From: Anoxynatronum sibiricum
Lineage (GTDB): Bacteria; Bacillota; Clostridia; Peptostreptococcales; Tindalliaceae
Reading direction: 5' to 3'
Assembly (NCBI RefSeq): GCF_039414295.1
Contig: NZ_JBCITM010000015.1
Coordinates: 1 to 64,000, forward strand
DNA length: 64,000 bases
The translations under genes and the position numbers were made by a program. The notes beneath the pieces were generated by a model. It did no database searches. It was not told the DNA's origin and worked only from the letters and a program-made list of their open reading frames with translations. Below are positions 26,677 through 34,575 of the stretch, piece after piece; the first letter of the stretch is position 1; every line of letters begins with the position of its first letter.

Positions 26677-27772
26677 GTGGTGCCTCCTCAATATGGTTCT
26701 GCGCCAGGGGCAGGTGAAGCTTAAAGGTGGTGCCTTTGCCCGGTTCACTGGTTACATCGATGGTTCCCCGGTGTTCTTCAATGATCCGGTGGGTGACTGA
26801 GAGTCCTAACCCGGTGCCACCCTCTTTGGTGGTGAAGAAGGGGTCGAAAATGTGGGGTAAGCTCTCTTTGTCAATACCCTGACCCTGGTCGGTAATGGTG
26901 ATGAGGGCCATGCTGTCAGTTCCCTTTTCCAATGAAAGGGCCAGGGTACCGCCCTGCTCCATGGACTGAATGCCGTTGAGCATCAGGTTCATTACCGCCT
27001 GTTTAAGCCTGTCGGCATCGGCCTGTAAGGGTGGCACCGACTGCAGCCGGCTATCTATTTCCACCTGATGCTGCTTGGCCAAAGACCGCAGGACGGTGAG
27101 CAACTCATGAAGCACCTGTTCTCCATTGGTGGGCTTTAAATGAAGGGGCTCTGGCCGGGCAAAGTCCAACATGCCTTTGATCACTTTATTGGCCCGGTCT
27201 GTTTCGCTTTCGATGATGTGCAGACCTTCTGTCAGAGAATCTTCCCCGGCTTCCAGGGCCTCCTGGTGAAGGGTTTGGCTGATGGTTTTTATGATGCCCA
27301 GAGGGTTTCTGATTTCATGGGCTATGCCGGAGGCCAGCTGACCCAGCGAGGCCAACCGTTCGTTCTGCCGCAGTTTACGTTCCAGCAAATCCATTTTCAT
27401 CAATTGTGACAGTTGGCGTTGCAACTGCAATTCGCGGCGATAAGATTCCTCTGCCAGATATCCTGTGATGACACCCACCACCATAAACATGCCCGCTTCC
27501 AATAGTTGGTTGATAACCGTTATGTCCAGCCGGCCAAAATACAGAAGCAGGTGAGGGGCATAGAGGAGCATCACCAGCGCAGACGCCATAAAACCACCCC
27601 GCAGCTTAAAATGGAAAGCCGCCAGGATGATGGGGATATAATATAGTCGCCGATAGAAGTCGTGTATGGCCCAGGGACTTTTCGTGGTGCCGTAGTGAAG
27701 CCCGGTGACTCCTAAAATCAGCACCAGCACCAGGGTCAAATTCCCTTTTCCTTTATTCGTCATGATAAACAC
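26666..27772 (-). CDS. Sensor histidine kinase, NtrB/ZraS-like partner
   Basis: 368 residues. The start is GTG 27772 or ATG 27763; neither has a strong ribosome binding site. The N-terminal ~110 residues form four or five TM segments (LVLVLILGVTGLHYG; LYYIPIILAAFHF) with almost no extracellular domain. A HisKA domain follows (LASGIAHEIRNPLGII), then N box (VMNLMLNGIQSM) and G boxes (GQGIDKESLPHIFDPFFTTKEGGTGLGLS). It should phosphorylate the NtrC-type regulator encoded next to it. Confidence 0.92.
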   Translation of the reverse strand: MFIMTNKGKGNLTLVLVLILGVTGLHYGTTKSPWAIHDFYRRLYYIPIILAAFHFKLRGGFMASALVMLLYAPHLLLYFGRLDITVINQLLEAGMFMVVGVITGYLAEESYRRELQLQRQLSQLMKMDLLERKLRQNERLASLGQLASGIAHEIRNPLGIIKTISQTLHQEALEAGEDSLTEGLHIIESETDRANKVIKGMLDFARPEPLHLKPTNGEQVLHELLTVLRSLAKQHQVEIDSRLQSVPPLQADADRLKQAVMNLMLNGIQSMEQGGTLALSLEKGTDSMALITITDQGQGIDKESLPHIFDPFFTTKEGGTGLGLSVTHRIIEEHRGTIDVTSEPGKGTTFKLHLPLAQNHIEEAPHET

Positions 27773-27914
27773 TCATTTCTTGAAATAGGTTTCTTATTTA
27801 GATTTTTTTATTGATGACAGGTTGGAAGCAACACTGAAGGATAAAAGGTGTTTGTCCATCCGGTCGTATGTGGTAAAAGATACCCTTTTTACTTCTATTG
27901 TAGCATATCCTACA

Positions 27915-28055
27915 GAGCAGCACCGCCAGCAACGGCATTTCGAGCATAAAGTATCGGGAACAGCGAATAAGGAACGCGCTAAGTCATGCTAAAACTTTTT
28001 TCTCAGCTTCTTTTGAACAGGCTATTTCTTAAGCCGGAGCGGCACCGCCAGCAAC
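27915..28055 (+). promoter_or_regulatory. Pair of 19-bp direct repeats, candidate enhancer sites
   Basis: GAGCAGCACCGCCAGCAAC (27915-27933) and GAGCGGCACCGCCAGCAAC (28037-28055) differ at one base. They lie about 200 and 79 bp upstream of the -24 element at 28134. This is the distance range of upstream activator sites for sigma-54 activators. The rest of 27773-28133 holds no gene I can support. Confidence 0.5.
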
Positions 28056-28133
28056 AGACTTAACAGGTTTAGGAGGTTGTTTTTGTCCATCATTGAAGAC
28101 TGTCGTGCAATTTGGTTAGGCTGCCACAAAATC

Positions 28134-28149
28134 TGGCACGAATATTGCT
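28134..28149 (+). promoter_or_regulatory. Sigma-54 promoter (-24/-12)
   Basis: TGGCAC-GAATA-TTGCT matches the sigma-54 consensus TGGCAC-N5-TTGCW at every position. Transcription would start near 28161, driving the small frame at 28203 and the gene at 28329. An NtrC-type activator gene is divergently encoded 1.4 kb away. Confidence 0.8.
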
Positions 28150-28202
28150 GATCTATATACTGGTCATCAAAAGCACTGACAAAAACGGAGAGGAGTTCTT
28201 GC

Positions 28203-28308
28203 ATGAAAATATTATTTACCGTTGGTGGTGATGACTGTGATTCTGATGGTGGGTAATTGGCTGAAGCATGCAACAATAACACACCAGCAAACTGTAAAGA
28301 TTGATTAA
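28203..28308 (+). pseudogene. Tiny membrane-peptide reading frame, apparently frameshifted
   Basis: GGAGAGGAG eight bases before ATG 28203 is a strong ribosome binding site. Frame 0 encodes MKILFTV and stops after 17 codons. A shift of one base continues as VVMTVILMVGNWLKHATI and stops at 28308, just before the ribosome binding site of the next gene. Joined, they give one short TM peptide. Either the gene is broken, or ATG 28231 starts a 25-residue peptide, or shifting is used. Confidence 0.4.
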
Positions 28309-28328
28309 AAAGATAGGAGTGAATAGCC

Positions 28329-28604
28329 TTGAACCATTGTAATCGGAACGGCCACAACGAACAACATGAAAAAAAGGGGCATAAGCACGGATTAATGATG
28401 CTCTTGTGCCTGGTGCCAATGATTGCCCTGATAGCTTTGCCCCGTATGGGCATTGATCTTGGATTTTTGGGAAGATTGGTTCCTTTTGCTGTTTTTCTCA
28501 TCTGCCCGCTGATGCATATCGGCATGATGCTGATGATGCGAGACCACGGGAAAAAAGAAGATCACCTGCACACCGGAAGAGATCAGCATCAACTTCAAGA
28601 TTAA
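28329..28604 (+). CDS. Small His/Met-rich membrane protein (DUF2933-like)
   Basis: 91 residues from a TTG start with AGGAGTG upstream. The N-terminus is rich in His, Asn and Lys (CNRNGHNEQHEKKGHKHG). Two TM segments (LMMLLCLVPMIALIALP and LVPFAVFLICPLMHIGMMLMM) follow, then a His-rich tail. This matches the DUF2933 type found in metal-resistance loci. It lies downstream of a sigma-54 promoter divergent from an NtrC-type two-component system, so metal stress at the envelope is a reasonable inferred signal. Confidence 0.75.
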   Translation: MNHCNRNGHNEQHEKKGHKHGLMMLLCLVPMIALIALPRMGIDLGFLGRLVPFAVFLICPLMHIGMMLMMRDHGKKEDHLHTGRDQHQLQD

Positions 28605-28621
28605 TATCATCCGTCATCTAA

Positions 28622-28667
28622 AGGCAGTCTTCTATGAAGAAAGTAGTTTTCTGCCTCACTTTTTTTG
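28622..28667 (+). terminator. Terminator of the DUF2933-like gene
   Basis: AGGCAG and CTGCCT pair around a ~23-base loop with inner TTCT/AGAA pairing, followed by CAC and eight Ts. Confidence 0.6.
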
Positions 28668-28829
28668 GTATCTACAGGCTGATGATACAGGCGTAGGAGA
28701 AAACATAACGGATACAACGATTAAAGAGAAAACCACTTGATCCACGCCAAGATATCTATGGCAACCCTGATTCATAGTAGCTCAACAGACTCTCTCGATT
28801 AGTACCGGTGAAGACGTCTTTCACAATGG

Positions 28830-28874
28830 TGACATTTTACCAGAATATATTTAACATGACATTATCACAGAATA
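28830..28874. repeat. Paired 18-bp repeats resembling an IS21-family end
   Basis: TGACATTTTACCAGAATA (28830-28847) and TGACATTATCACAGAATA (28857-28874) are direct repeats 27 bp apart. IS21-type elements carry several such TGACATT...CAGAATA repeats at their ends. No istA or istB gene is present, so this would be a solo remnant. The assignment is from memory of the motif. Confidence 0.35.
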
Positions 28875-28972
28875 ACCACAATAGCCCGAATACCTCCTTG
28901 ACAAAGAGCTGTTTTCGGCTTACACTGTGGAAAATAAACCCTTCGCACCTGCATTTGCCACCGGGTAAAAGC

Positions 28973-29030
28973 AAGAGTGCCAAAAGTACTTCGATAGGTC
29001 TCAGAAGAAGTGCTTCTGGCACTCTTTTTT
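28973..29030 (+). terminator. Strong terminator-like hairpin
   Basis: AAGAGTGCC/GGCACTCTT outer stem and AAGTACTTC/GAAGTGCTT inner stem, followed by six Ts on the plus strand. No gene is seen just upstream, so it may terminate a lost gene or a small RNA. Confidence 0.6.
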
Positions 29031-29182
29031 GTTTCTTCTGGATTCCATTTGTGTGCACGAAGTTTGATATCTAACTTGTTACGAAGGTGTTGAGTCTTCA
29101 TTATCTGATATGACCGTTGAACTGCTGGTAACCCTACTGGTTGTTGTTCAAATAGCCCACTCTATGAAGGAGGTAAACGACA

Positions 29183-29932
29183 ATGAGCTTTTTTAGCTAC
29201 AAGAAGCCCTACCTGGAAGACGGAAAGAAAGTATTGGAGGTGAATATTCTTCCTGAAAAGCATTGTAATTTCGACTGCATCTTCTGTCCATTAGGCCGAT
29301 CTGAACAGAAAGGTGAAGCACCGGCACGTGTTGACGGCTATGAAGAAGCACTTTCGGATCTGGAGAACCGCTTAAGCAGCACTGGAGCAGATCTGGTTTT
29401 TATCAACTCCAGCGGGGAGGCCCTTCTCCATGAAAAAATAGACCACCTCATCGACTTCATTCAATCAAAAGGTACCTCCGTCAGGCTGCTAACGAATGGA
29501 TACCTGCTGGGCAAAAGAATCCATCAGCAAACAGCCAACAAGTGCCAGGAGGTGCTGGGTGAGATGAAAGTTGTTACCAATGAAACCTTTCACAAAGTGC
29601 AACGGCCACCACAGGACTACTCTCTTGATACCTACATTGCCAACATGGCTGCTTTTAACAGGCAATTTTCGGGAACTTTTATGCTGGAAATCACTCTGCT
29701 GAAAGGTTATAACGATGATGACGCTTCGGTGGATAAGCTGAAAGAAGTGATTCAGGTAATCAGACCCCATAAGCTTCTCATTCAGCGGATGGATGAACCG
29801 CCATTCGTTAAAAAACTGGGCATCAGCGACCAGCGATACCAGGAAATATGCCTGATCCTGGAGGAGGCGATGGCCTGTAAGGAATCATTGCCCAAAGATG
29901 TAGATCAAACGAAAAGTGGCACTGCCATTTAG
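29183..29932 (+). CDS. Radical SAM protein (COG0731/TYW1-like group)
   Basis: 249 residues with a perfect GGAGG. The radical SAM cluster motif is CNFDCIFC (C-x3-C-x2-C) near residue 32. Later conserved stretches are DLVFINSSGEALLH and VRLLTNGYLL, and an ITLLKGYND loop. No C-terminal SPASM cysteines are present. It resembles the COG0731 group related to wyosine-synthesis enzymes, whose substrates in bacteria are mostly unknown. It stands alone, with its own terminator at 29976. Confidence 0.85.
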   Translation: MSFFSYKKPYLEDGKKVLEVNILPEKHCNFDCIFCPLGRSEQKGEAPARVDGYEEALSDLENRLSSTGADLVFINSSGEALLHEKIDHLIDFIQSKGTSVRLLTNGYLLGKRIHQQTANKCQEVLGEMKVVTNETFHKVQRPPQDYSLDTYIANMAAFNRQFSGTFMLEITLLKGYNDDDASVDKLKEVIQVIRPHKLLIQRMDEPPFVKKLGISDQRYQEICLILEEAMACKESLPKDVDQTKSGTAI

Positions 29933-29975
29933 CCTATATAAAAATCAAAAGGGAAATCAAAAGGGAAATCGAAAT

Positions 29976-30018
29976 GACTGACTGGCTGATGAGAGTAATG
30001 CCGGTCAGTCTTTCTTTT
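29976..30018 (+). terminator. Terminator of the radical SAM gene
   Basis: GACTGACTGGC and GCCGGTCAGTC pair with one mismatch, followed by TTTCTTTT. Confidence 0.75.
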
Positions 30019-30054
30019 GTTACTCCTGCAGTAAAAGGCTTGTCCGTTTTGCCC

Positions 30055-30106
30055 TTGACGAAATGCAATATATATATTACAATCAAGATGGAACATATAT
30101 ATTGCA
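30055..30106 (+). promoter_or_regulatory. Promoter with inverted-repeat operator for the XRE gene
   Basis: TTGACG (30055-30060), 17 bp, TACAAT (30078-30083). Half-sites TGCAATATATAT (30064-30075) and ATATATATTGCA (30095-30106) form a perfect 12-bp inverted repeat spanning the spacer and start region, centres 31 bp apart. This placement fits autorepression by the XRE protein encoded downstream. Confidence 0.8.
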
Positions 30107-30150
30107 CTCATGGTGCAGAATTGAGATGGTGCAGAATCGAGGTGTTTTGG

Positions 30151-30354
30151 ATGATTAAGAATAGTGTTCGACAAAGCCGCATTGAAAAGCAGCTCACTCA
30201 GGAGGAACTGGCTGAACGCACCGGTGTCACCAGGCAAACCATCGGGTTAATTGAAAAAGAAAAGTACAATCCCACCATTGCCTTGGGACTAAAGTTATGC
30301 AAAGTGCTCAACAAATCACTTGATCAGTTATTCTGGATAGAAGAGAACCAATAA
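30151..30354 (+). CDS. XRE-family (Cro/CI-type) small regulator
   Basis: 67 residues from ATG 30151 with GAGGTG upstream; the longer frame covers the operator. It is a single HTH: RIEKQLTQEELAERTGVTRQ then TIGLIEKEKYNPTIALGLKL, the YgzD-like type. An inverted-repeat operator overlaps its promoter. It is followed after 10 bp by a membrane-protein gene, a common pairing in which the regulator controls both. Confidence 0.9.
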   Translation: MIKNSVRQSRIEKQLTQEELAERTGVTRQTIGLIEKEKYNPTIALGLKLCKVLNKSLDQLFWIEENQ

Positions 30355-30364
30355 GGAGGGTCAC

Positions 30365-30799
30365 ATGATGAATGATGAGAGAGTTATGGCCGATGTGAAA
30401 GTGGCAAAAAGCGTGAGTTATATCATTTTTTGGTTTGGCATCTTTGGGGTACTGCTGTATCGATGGTTTGTTCTCCATCAAACCCTGATGGATACCCTCG
30501 ACTTCTTTTTAGTCTGGTTAATGGCATCGCTGGTGCAGTTTTTTATCCTGGCAGCCAAAGGAATTCCCCTCACCTACCCCCTGGCTCTGAAAGGAAAAGG
30601 ACAGCAGTCTTATGTCTTTTTTGTGCCGTTACTCACAGGTGTTTTAACCTCTTTACTGGTGTTTATCAGGGTAGGAATGGACACGCGGCGCATGTTGGGC
30701 GGTTTCGCAGGGAGCTTTCTTGCCACTCTATTGTTGTTTATTGTCTACCGTCTGATTGTTCAAGTGTGGGAAAAGAAATATATGGAAGAAAACGACTAA
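30365..30799 (+). CDS. Four-TM membrane protein co-transcribed with the XRE regulator
   Basis: 144 residues, AAGGAGG upstream. Four hydrophobic segments (SYIIFWFGIFGVLLY, FFLVWLMASLVQFFILAA, VFFVPLLTGVLTSLLVFI, GSFLATLLLFIVYRLIV). It resembles the DUF6773-type proteins encoded beside small XRE regulators. Function unknown. Confidence 0.75.
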   Translation: MMNDERVMADVKVAKSVSYIIFWFGIFGVLLYRWFVLHQTLMDTLDFFLVWLMASLVQFFILAAKGIPLTYPLALKGKGQQSYVFFVPLLTGVLTSLLVFIRVGMDTRRMLGGFAGSFLATLLLFIVYRLIVQVWEKKYMEEND

Positions 30800-30855
30800 G
30801 AAGAATACTGGCAGTCAGCATGCAAAAGGTTCATCCTTGACTCAAATAACCGGGC

Positions 30856-33246
30856 TTATCTGTCCTTTTCCTGACTAGACTGCTCCAGTAGTGGTGTCAT
30901 CTGTTCTGCTGAAAGGGGACGGCTGAAAAGGTAGCCCTGACCCATTTGACAGACTCCCTTCTGCAAAAGATCCCGCTGTTCTTTGGTTTCAATGCCTTCA
31001 GCGATCATCTTCAGGTTCAGGGAATGGCCCATGGCAATAATGGTGGATGCAATGGCCTGGGCTTGCTGGCTTTCTGTCATGGAACTGATGAAGGATCGGT
31101 CAATTTTAAGGGTATCCACTGGCAGCCGCACCATATAGCTGAGGGAGGAATACCCGGTACCAAAATCATCCATGGAAATCCTGACCCCCATCTGACGAAG
31201 CACATTAAGCCGACGAATGCTTCCTTCAACTTCCTGAATCACCGTACGCTCTGTCATCTCCAGCTCCAACCGGCGGGGATCCATCCCTGTTTGCCGCAGG
31301 GTTTTTTCCACCATTGCCACAAAATTGGGAGACTCAAACTGACTGGCAGCAATGTTCACCGCCATAAACCACTGCACTGAATGCTTCCGCTGCCATGCCA
31401 CCTGCTGGCGGCATGCTTCCTTCAACACCCACTGGCCGATGCCATGAATGAGTCCGGATCGTTCTGCCAAGGGAATGAACACATCGGGAGGTATGTTTCC
31501 CCTTTCAGGATGCTGCCACCTTAGCAGCGCCTCGACGCCCTGCACTTTCTGTGAGCGAAGATCGACAATGGGTTGGTACACCAGCTTCAACTGGTTTTGA
31601 GACAGTGCCTGGGAGAGTAAGTGTTCCAGTTCAGTGGCTTCCAGCACTTCTCGGCCCACTTCCGCCGAAAAGGCTTTAACCTGCCCCCGCCCCTGGGTTT
31701 TGGCAAGGGTTTTGGCAAGCCCGGCTTTCTGAAGCAGTTCTTCCACCGTGTTCCCGTGTTCCGGGGAGCGAGCCATCCCTGCACTAAAGGTAAGATTCAG
31801 CACCCCTGCCTGCGTGTCATAGGGCTCCATCAAATACCGCAGCCACTTTTCCACCCGTTTCAGCTCTTCATTCCACTCATCGCTGTTTGTTCTCAGTACC
31901 AACACTTCATCACTGTGTCCCCTAAAAACCTTGCTGTCTTGATCTGCCATTTGCTGCAGACGCTGGGCCGCCATATGCAGCAGGTGATTTCCCTGGTCAT
32001 AGCCATAGGTTTCGTTGATACGGCTGAATCCATCGGCTGCAATCAGGGTAAGAGTGATGGGCTTCACTAAGAGGCCCCCCTTTTGTTGCCCGGTGATATG
32101 TTGATGAAAAACTTCTGCAAGTACCCTGGCATTGGGCAACTGGGTCACCGGGTCATAATAGGTCAGTTCATTGATGTGGTTCATCATGGTGTTAAAGCTG
32201 CGGCTGGCCCGGCCAATTTCATCCCGACTTTTGATGGTGGCTCTCACGCCCAAATCACCCTTGGCCGCTTTGGTGAACAGTTTCTCCATCTGTATCACCG
32301 GCGCGGTGAAATAGTTTCCAATGAACAGGGCCATGACACTCCCCAAAAACAGCATCCCCATCACTGCCAGAGTCATTTTTCTCCGCAGAGACACCACACT
32401 GGCCATCATTTCCGACTCCAACGCTGCCACCGAAAGTACCCAGGAAGTGTTACCGATGGGTGTAAAGCTGGCATATACCATCCGTTCATTGAAAAAATAA
32501 GCGCCGTCGGACACCCCTTTTTCAATGACATCCTGAAACAGTTGGGCCAGCGGGAGAATCGTTTCATTTTCTTTTGCATCTTCAATGGGATTGTATTGGG
32601 AAAGAACAAGCTCTCTGCGCTGGTGGGCAATGCAGGTGCCGTGACTGTCCAAAATATAAGCGTACCCATTTTCCCCGTGTCCCATGTCTTCAATGAGCCG
32701 GGTCAGCATATCCCACTCTCCGACAGCCACCAACACCCCCGTCACTTCTCCTTCATAGGTCAGGGGAACCGAATAAACCATCACCATCTCCCCCTGATCC
32801 TGAGGATCAAAGCTGGGATTGGGTGGCACTGCCCAGGGATGGCCCTTCATTGATTGTTGAAAGAAAATCTGCTCACCAATGTCCAAGCTGTACACATGCT
32901 CTTTCCCGTCTGTGAAATGGACGACCCCCTGGGGATTGGCAAACCCAATTCGCAGAAAAGGACTCCTGCCTTTTTCTTCATGGAGAAGCTGGGTTTTGAC
33001 TGATAGATCCACTTCCGGCCGGTGGAGCCGGGCAATTTTGCCTAATCCCAGAAGGTAGGCATACTGAGTTTCCAGCCGCGCGCTCACCAGCTCTGCCCCT
33101 TCGGCCGACAAGTCGCGAATAGACTGGGTCACATTGTTAAAAGCTGTATCTGTTGCGGCATCAAGGGCTATCCATGACAGAAGCATGCTGATCAGGGTCA
33201 TGGCCACCAGCACCACCACAATCATTTTTGTTCTAATGGAGTGCAT
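30856..33246 (-). CDS. Cache-HAMP-GGDEF-EAL c-di-GMP protein (degenerate GGDEF)
   Basis: 796 residues. TM1 (MIVVVLVAMTLISMLLSWIAL) and TM2 (residues ~287-305) bracket a dCache-like ligand domain. HAMP follows, then a GGDEF domain whose active-site motif is GHSDE, so it is unlikely to make c-di-GMP. The EAL domain is intact: GVEALLRW, then EMTERTV, SMDDFGTGYSSL and AEGIETKEQ. The expected activity is ligand-regulated c-di-GMP hydrolysis, with the GGDEF domain perhaps binding GTP as a regulator. It is monocistronic. Confidence 0.9.
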   Translation of the reverse strand: MHSIRTKMIVVVLVAMTLISMLLSWIALDAATDTAFNNVTQSIRDLSAEGAELVSARLETQYAYLLGLGKIARLHRPEVDLSVKTQLLHEEKGRSPFLRIGFANPQGVVHFTDGKEHVYSLDIGEQIFFQQSMKGHPWAVPPNPSFDPQDQGEMVMVYSVPLTYEGEVTGVLVAVGEWDMLTRLIEDMGHGENGYAYILDSHGTCIAHQRRELVLSQYNPIEDAKENETILPLAQLFQDVIEKGVSDGAYFFNERMVYASFTPIGNTSWVLSVAALESEMMASVVSLRRKMTLAVMGMLFLGSVMALFIGNYFTAPVIQMEKLFTKAAKGDLGVRATIKSRDEIGRASRSFNTMMNHINELTYYDPVTQLPNARVLAEVFHQHITGQQKGGLLVKPITLTLIAADGFSRINETYGYDQGNHLLHMAAQRLQQMADQDSKVFRGHSDEVLVLRTNSDEWNEELKRVEKWLRYLMEPYDTQAGVLNLTFSAGMARSPEHGNTVEELLQKAGLAKTLAKTQGRGQVKAFSAEVGREVLEATELEHLLSQALSQNQLKLVYQPIVDLRSQKVQGVEALLRWQHPERGNIPPDVFIPLAERSGLIHGIGQWVLKEACRQQVAWQRKHSVQWFMAVNIAASQFESPNFVAMVEKTLRQTGMDPRRLELEMTERTVIQEVEGSIRRLNVLRQMGVRISMDDFGTGYSSLSYMVRLPVDTLKIDRSFISSMTESQQAQAIASTIIAMGHSLNLKMIAEGIETKEQRDLLQKGVCQMGQGYLFSRPLSAEQMTPLLEQSSQEKDR

Positions 33247-33679
33247 TGCCCCACCGCCTTCCCTGTTTTCTTCATGCTTTTCAGCTGCTGTTGCTTATTC
33301 TTCTTTTTCTACTGCTGTTGCTCTTACTGCTGCTTGTGGGTGTTTCTGTTTCTTCTTCTTCTTCTTCTTCTTTTGTTACTGCTGTCAAAACTTTGTCAGA
33401 AGCTGAATTCTGTAGAGTATCATACCCTTTGACTCCGGGTGCTACGCTGCCTCTGTGAAAATCACCTGCTGTTCTTTTCTTTTGATGATGACCCTGTTTT
33501 CAATGTCTTTCATTGAAAAATGTGAAACCGGGGAATCATCAATACTCATATGTGGACCATCGGAAAAGCAAGTGACATCCCTATCTGAAACACTCCTTTT
33601 TTGCCATCATTTATGATATAGTATTGTATGGAAAAATGCGTCTTCGTCTGCCTTAGCATCTGTGTATGCTTTTGTTCGT
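33247..33679. other. Gene-free stretch
   Basis: A pyrimidine-rich tract includes eight tandem TTC units (about 33350-33373). TATAGTATTGT near 33617-33628 may be a -10 region for the LytTR operon, but no convincing -35 box is seen. I find nothing else. Confidence 0.4.
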
Positions 33680-33723
33680 ATTCATTGATTCATTGATTGA
33701 TTCATTGATTGATTCATTGATTG
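33680..33723 (+). repeat. Tetranucleotide ATTC/ATTG tract upstream of the LytTR regulator
   Basis: An 8-bp ATTCATTG followed by three 12-bp units ATTCATTGATTG, eleven ATTS tetramers in all. It lies 75-120 bp before the regulator start. Such tracts slip easily and could vary promoter or leader length. Confidence 0.75.
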
Positions 33724-33798
33724 ATGGGTCGGGTCCATGTCAGTATAGATCCATGCCCGCATGTATCCCTGTCAGTGTGTGTAAAGGAGGGACTCCCC

Positions 33799-34575
33799 AT
33801 TAAAGCCGCCATCGTCGACGACCTGGCCGCTGAGCGCCAGCAGCTCTGCAGCCTGTTGAAACAATATGAAGCAATGCCATTGGAAGAAGCATCCCTGAAT
33901 GTCACTGCCCGCGCCGCGTCTGCCAAGCAACCGCCCTTCATCCAAGTCAGTGAGTTTAACAGCGGCAGCGCACTGTTGCGGGAGTACACCCCTGGCATCT
34001 TTGATGTGGTTTTTATGGATATTTTTATGAATGATGAAAATGGGGTGGACTGTGCCTTGCAGCTGCGTCAGATGGATCCCCATGTAAACCTGGTTTTTCT
34101 CACCACCAGCGCTGAATTCGGCGTGAAAAGCTATGATGTGCGGGCGGCGGATTACATCGTCAAACCTGCCACAATGGAAAAACTCTCCCGGGCACTGGGG
34201 TACTGCCAGTTAGCACCAACGGCCAATGAACCCACCATCACGGTAACGGTCATGAACCAGCCCCTTGACATCGCCCTTCACCTCATTCTGTATGCCGATT
34301 ACTCAAACCGCTCTGCCTGCATCCATTTAATGGATGACCTTGTGTTTGTAGCCGGCAAGTTTACGGCTCTTGCTGACCAGCTGACGGCTTATCCCCAGTT
34401 TATGAGCTGCTTTAAGGGCATTGTGGTGAACCTGAAAGCAGTGAAAGAGCTATGCACGGATTACCTGGTGCTGAAAAACGGCGAACGCCTGCCTGTCAGC
34501 CGACGCCTGTACCGCCAGGTTCAACATCAACGGTTAAGTCTTTCCGCTGGTGCACTTCGGGAGGTGAGCTTATGA
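33799..34575 (+). CDS. LytTR-type response regulator, probable AUU start
   Basis: The perfect AAAGGAGG at 33783-33790 sits eight bases before ATT 33799, giving (M)KAAIVDDLAAERQQL, where relatives begin MKIAIVDD. No ATG, GTG or TTG lies at a proper distance; the nearest in-frame upstream GTG overlaps nothing like a ribosome binding site. From this start: 258 residues, acidic pair D7-D8, phospho-acceptor D74 (VVFMDIFMNDENG), Lys in YIVKPA, then a LytTR DNA-binding domain (residues ~150-250: LYADYSNRSACIHLMDD, CFKGIVVNLKAVKEL, LPVSRRLYRQV). The stop overlaps the next ATG (ATGA). It forms an operon with a secreted protein and a GHKL kinase. Confidence 0.88.
   Translation: MKAAIVDDLAAERQQLCSLLKQYEAMPLEEASLNVTARAASAKQPPFIQVSEFNSGSALLREYTPGIFDVVFMDIFMNDENGVDCALQLRQMDPHVNLVFLTTSAEFGVKSYDVRAADYIVKPATMEKLSRALGYCQLAPTANEPTITVTVMNQPLDIALHLILYADYSNRSACIHLMDDLVFVAGKFTALADQLTAYPQFMSCFKGIVVNLKAVKELCTDYLVLKNGERLPVSRRLYRQVQHQRLSLSAGALREVSL

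Larger units (their letters stand above)
28605..29182. other. Gene-free stretch with terminators and a possible insertion-sequence end
   Basis: Apart from the hairpins at 28622 and 28973 and the paired repeats at 28830, I find no supported gene. Open frames on both strands at 28808-29101 lack ribosome binding sites and recognisable domains. Confidence 0.5.

Noticed and set aside
27919..28056. Two short C-termini ending VAGGAA, at first taken for decayed Nif11 precursors
   Set aside because: Neither frame has a start codon or leader upstream. The similarity is confined to a 19-bp direct repeat that fits better as a regulatory site.
28022..28525. 167-codon minus-strand frame over the sigma-54 promoter
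   Set aside because: It overlaps a well-supported gene and promoter on the other strand, has low-complexity sequence and no start signal.
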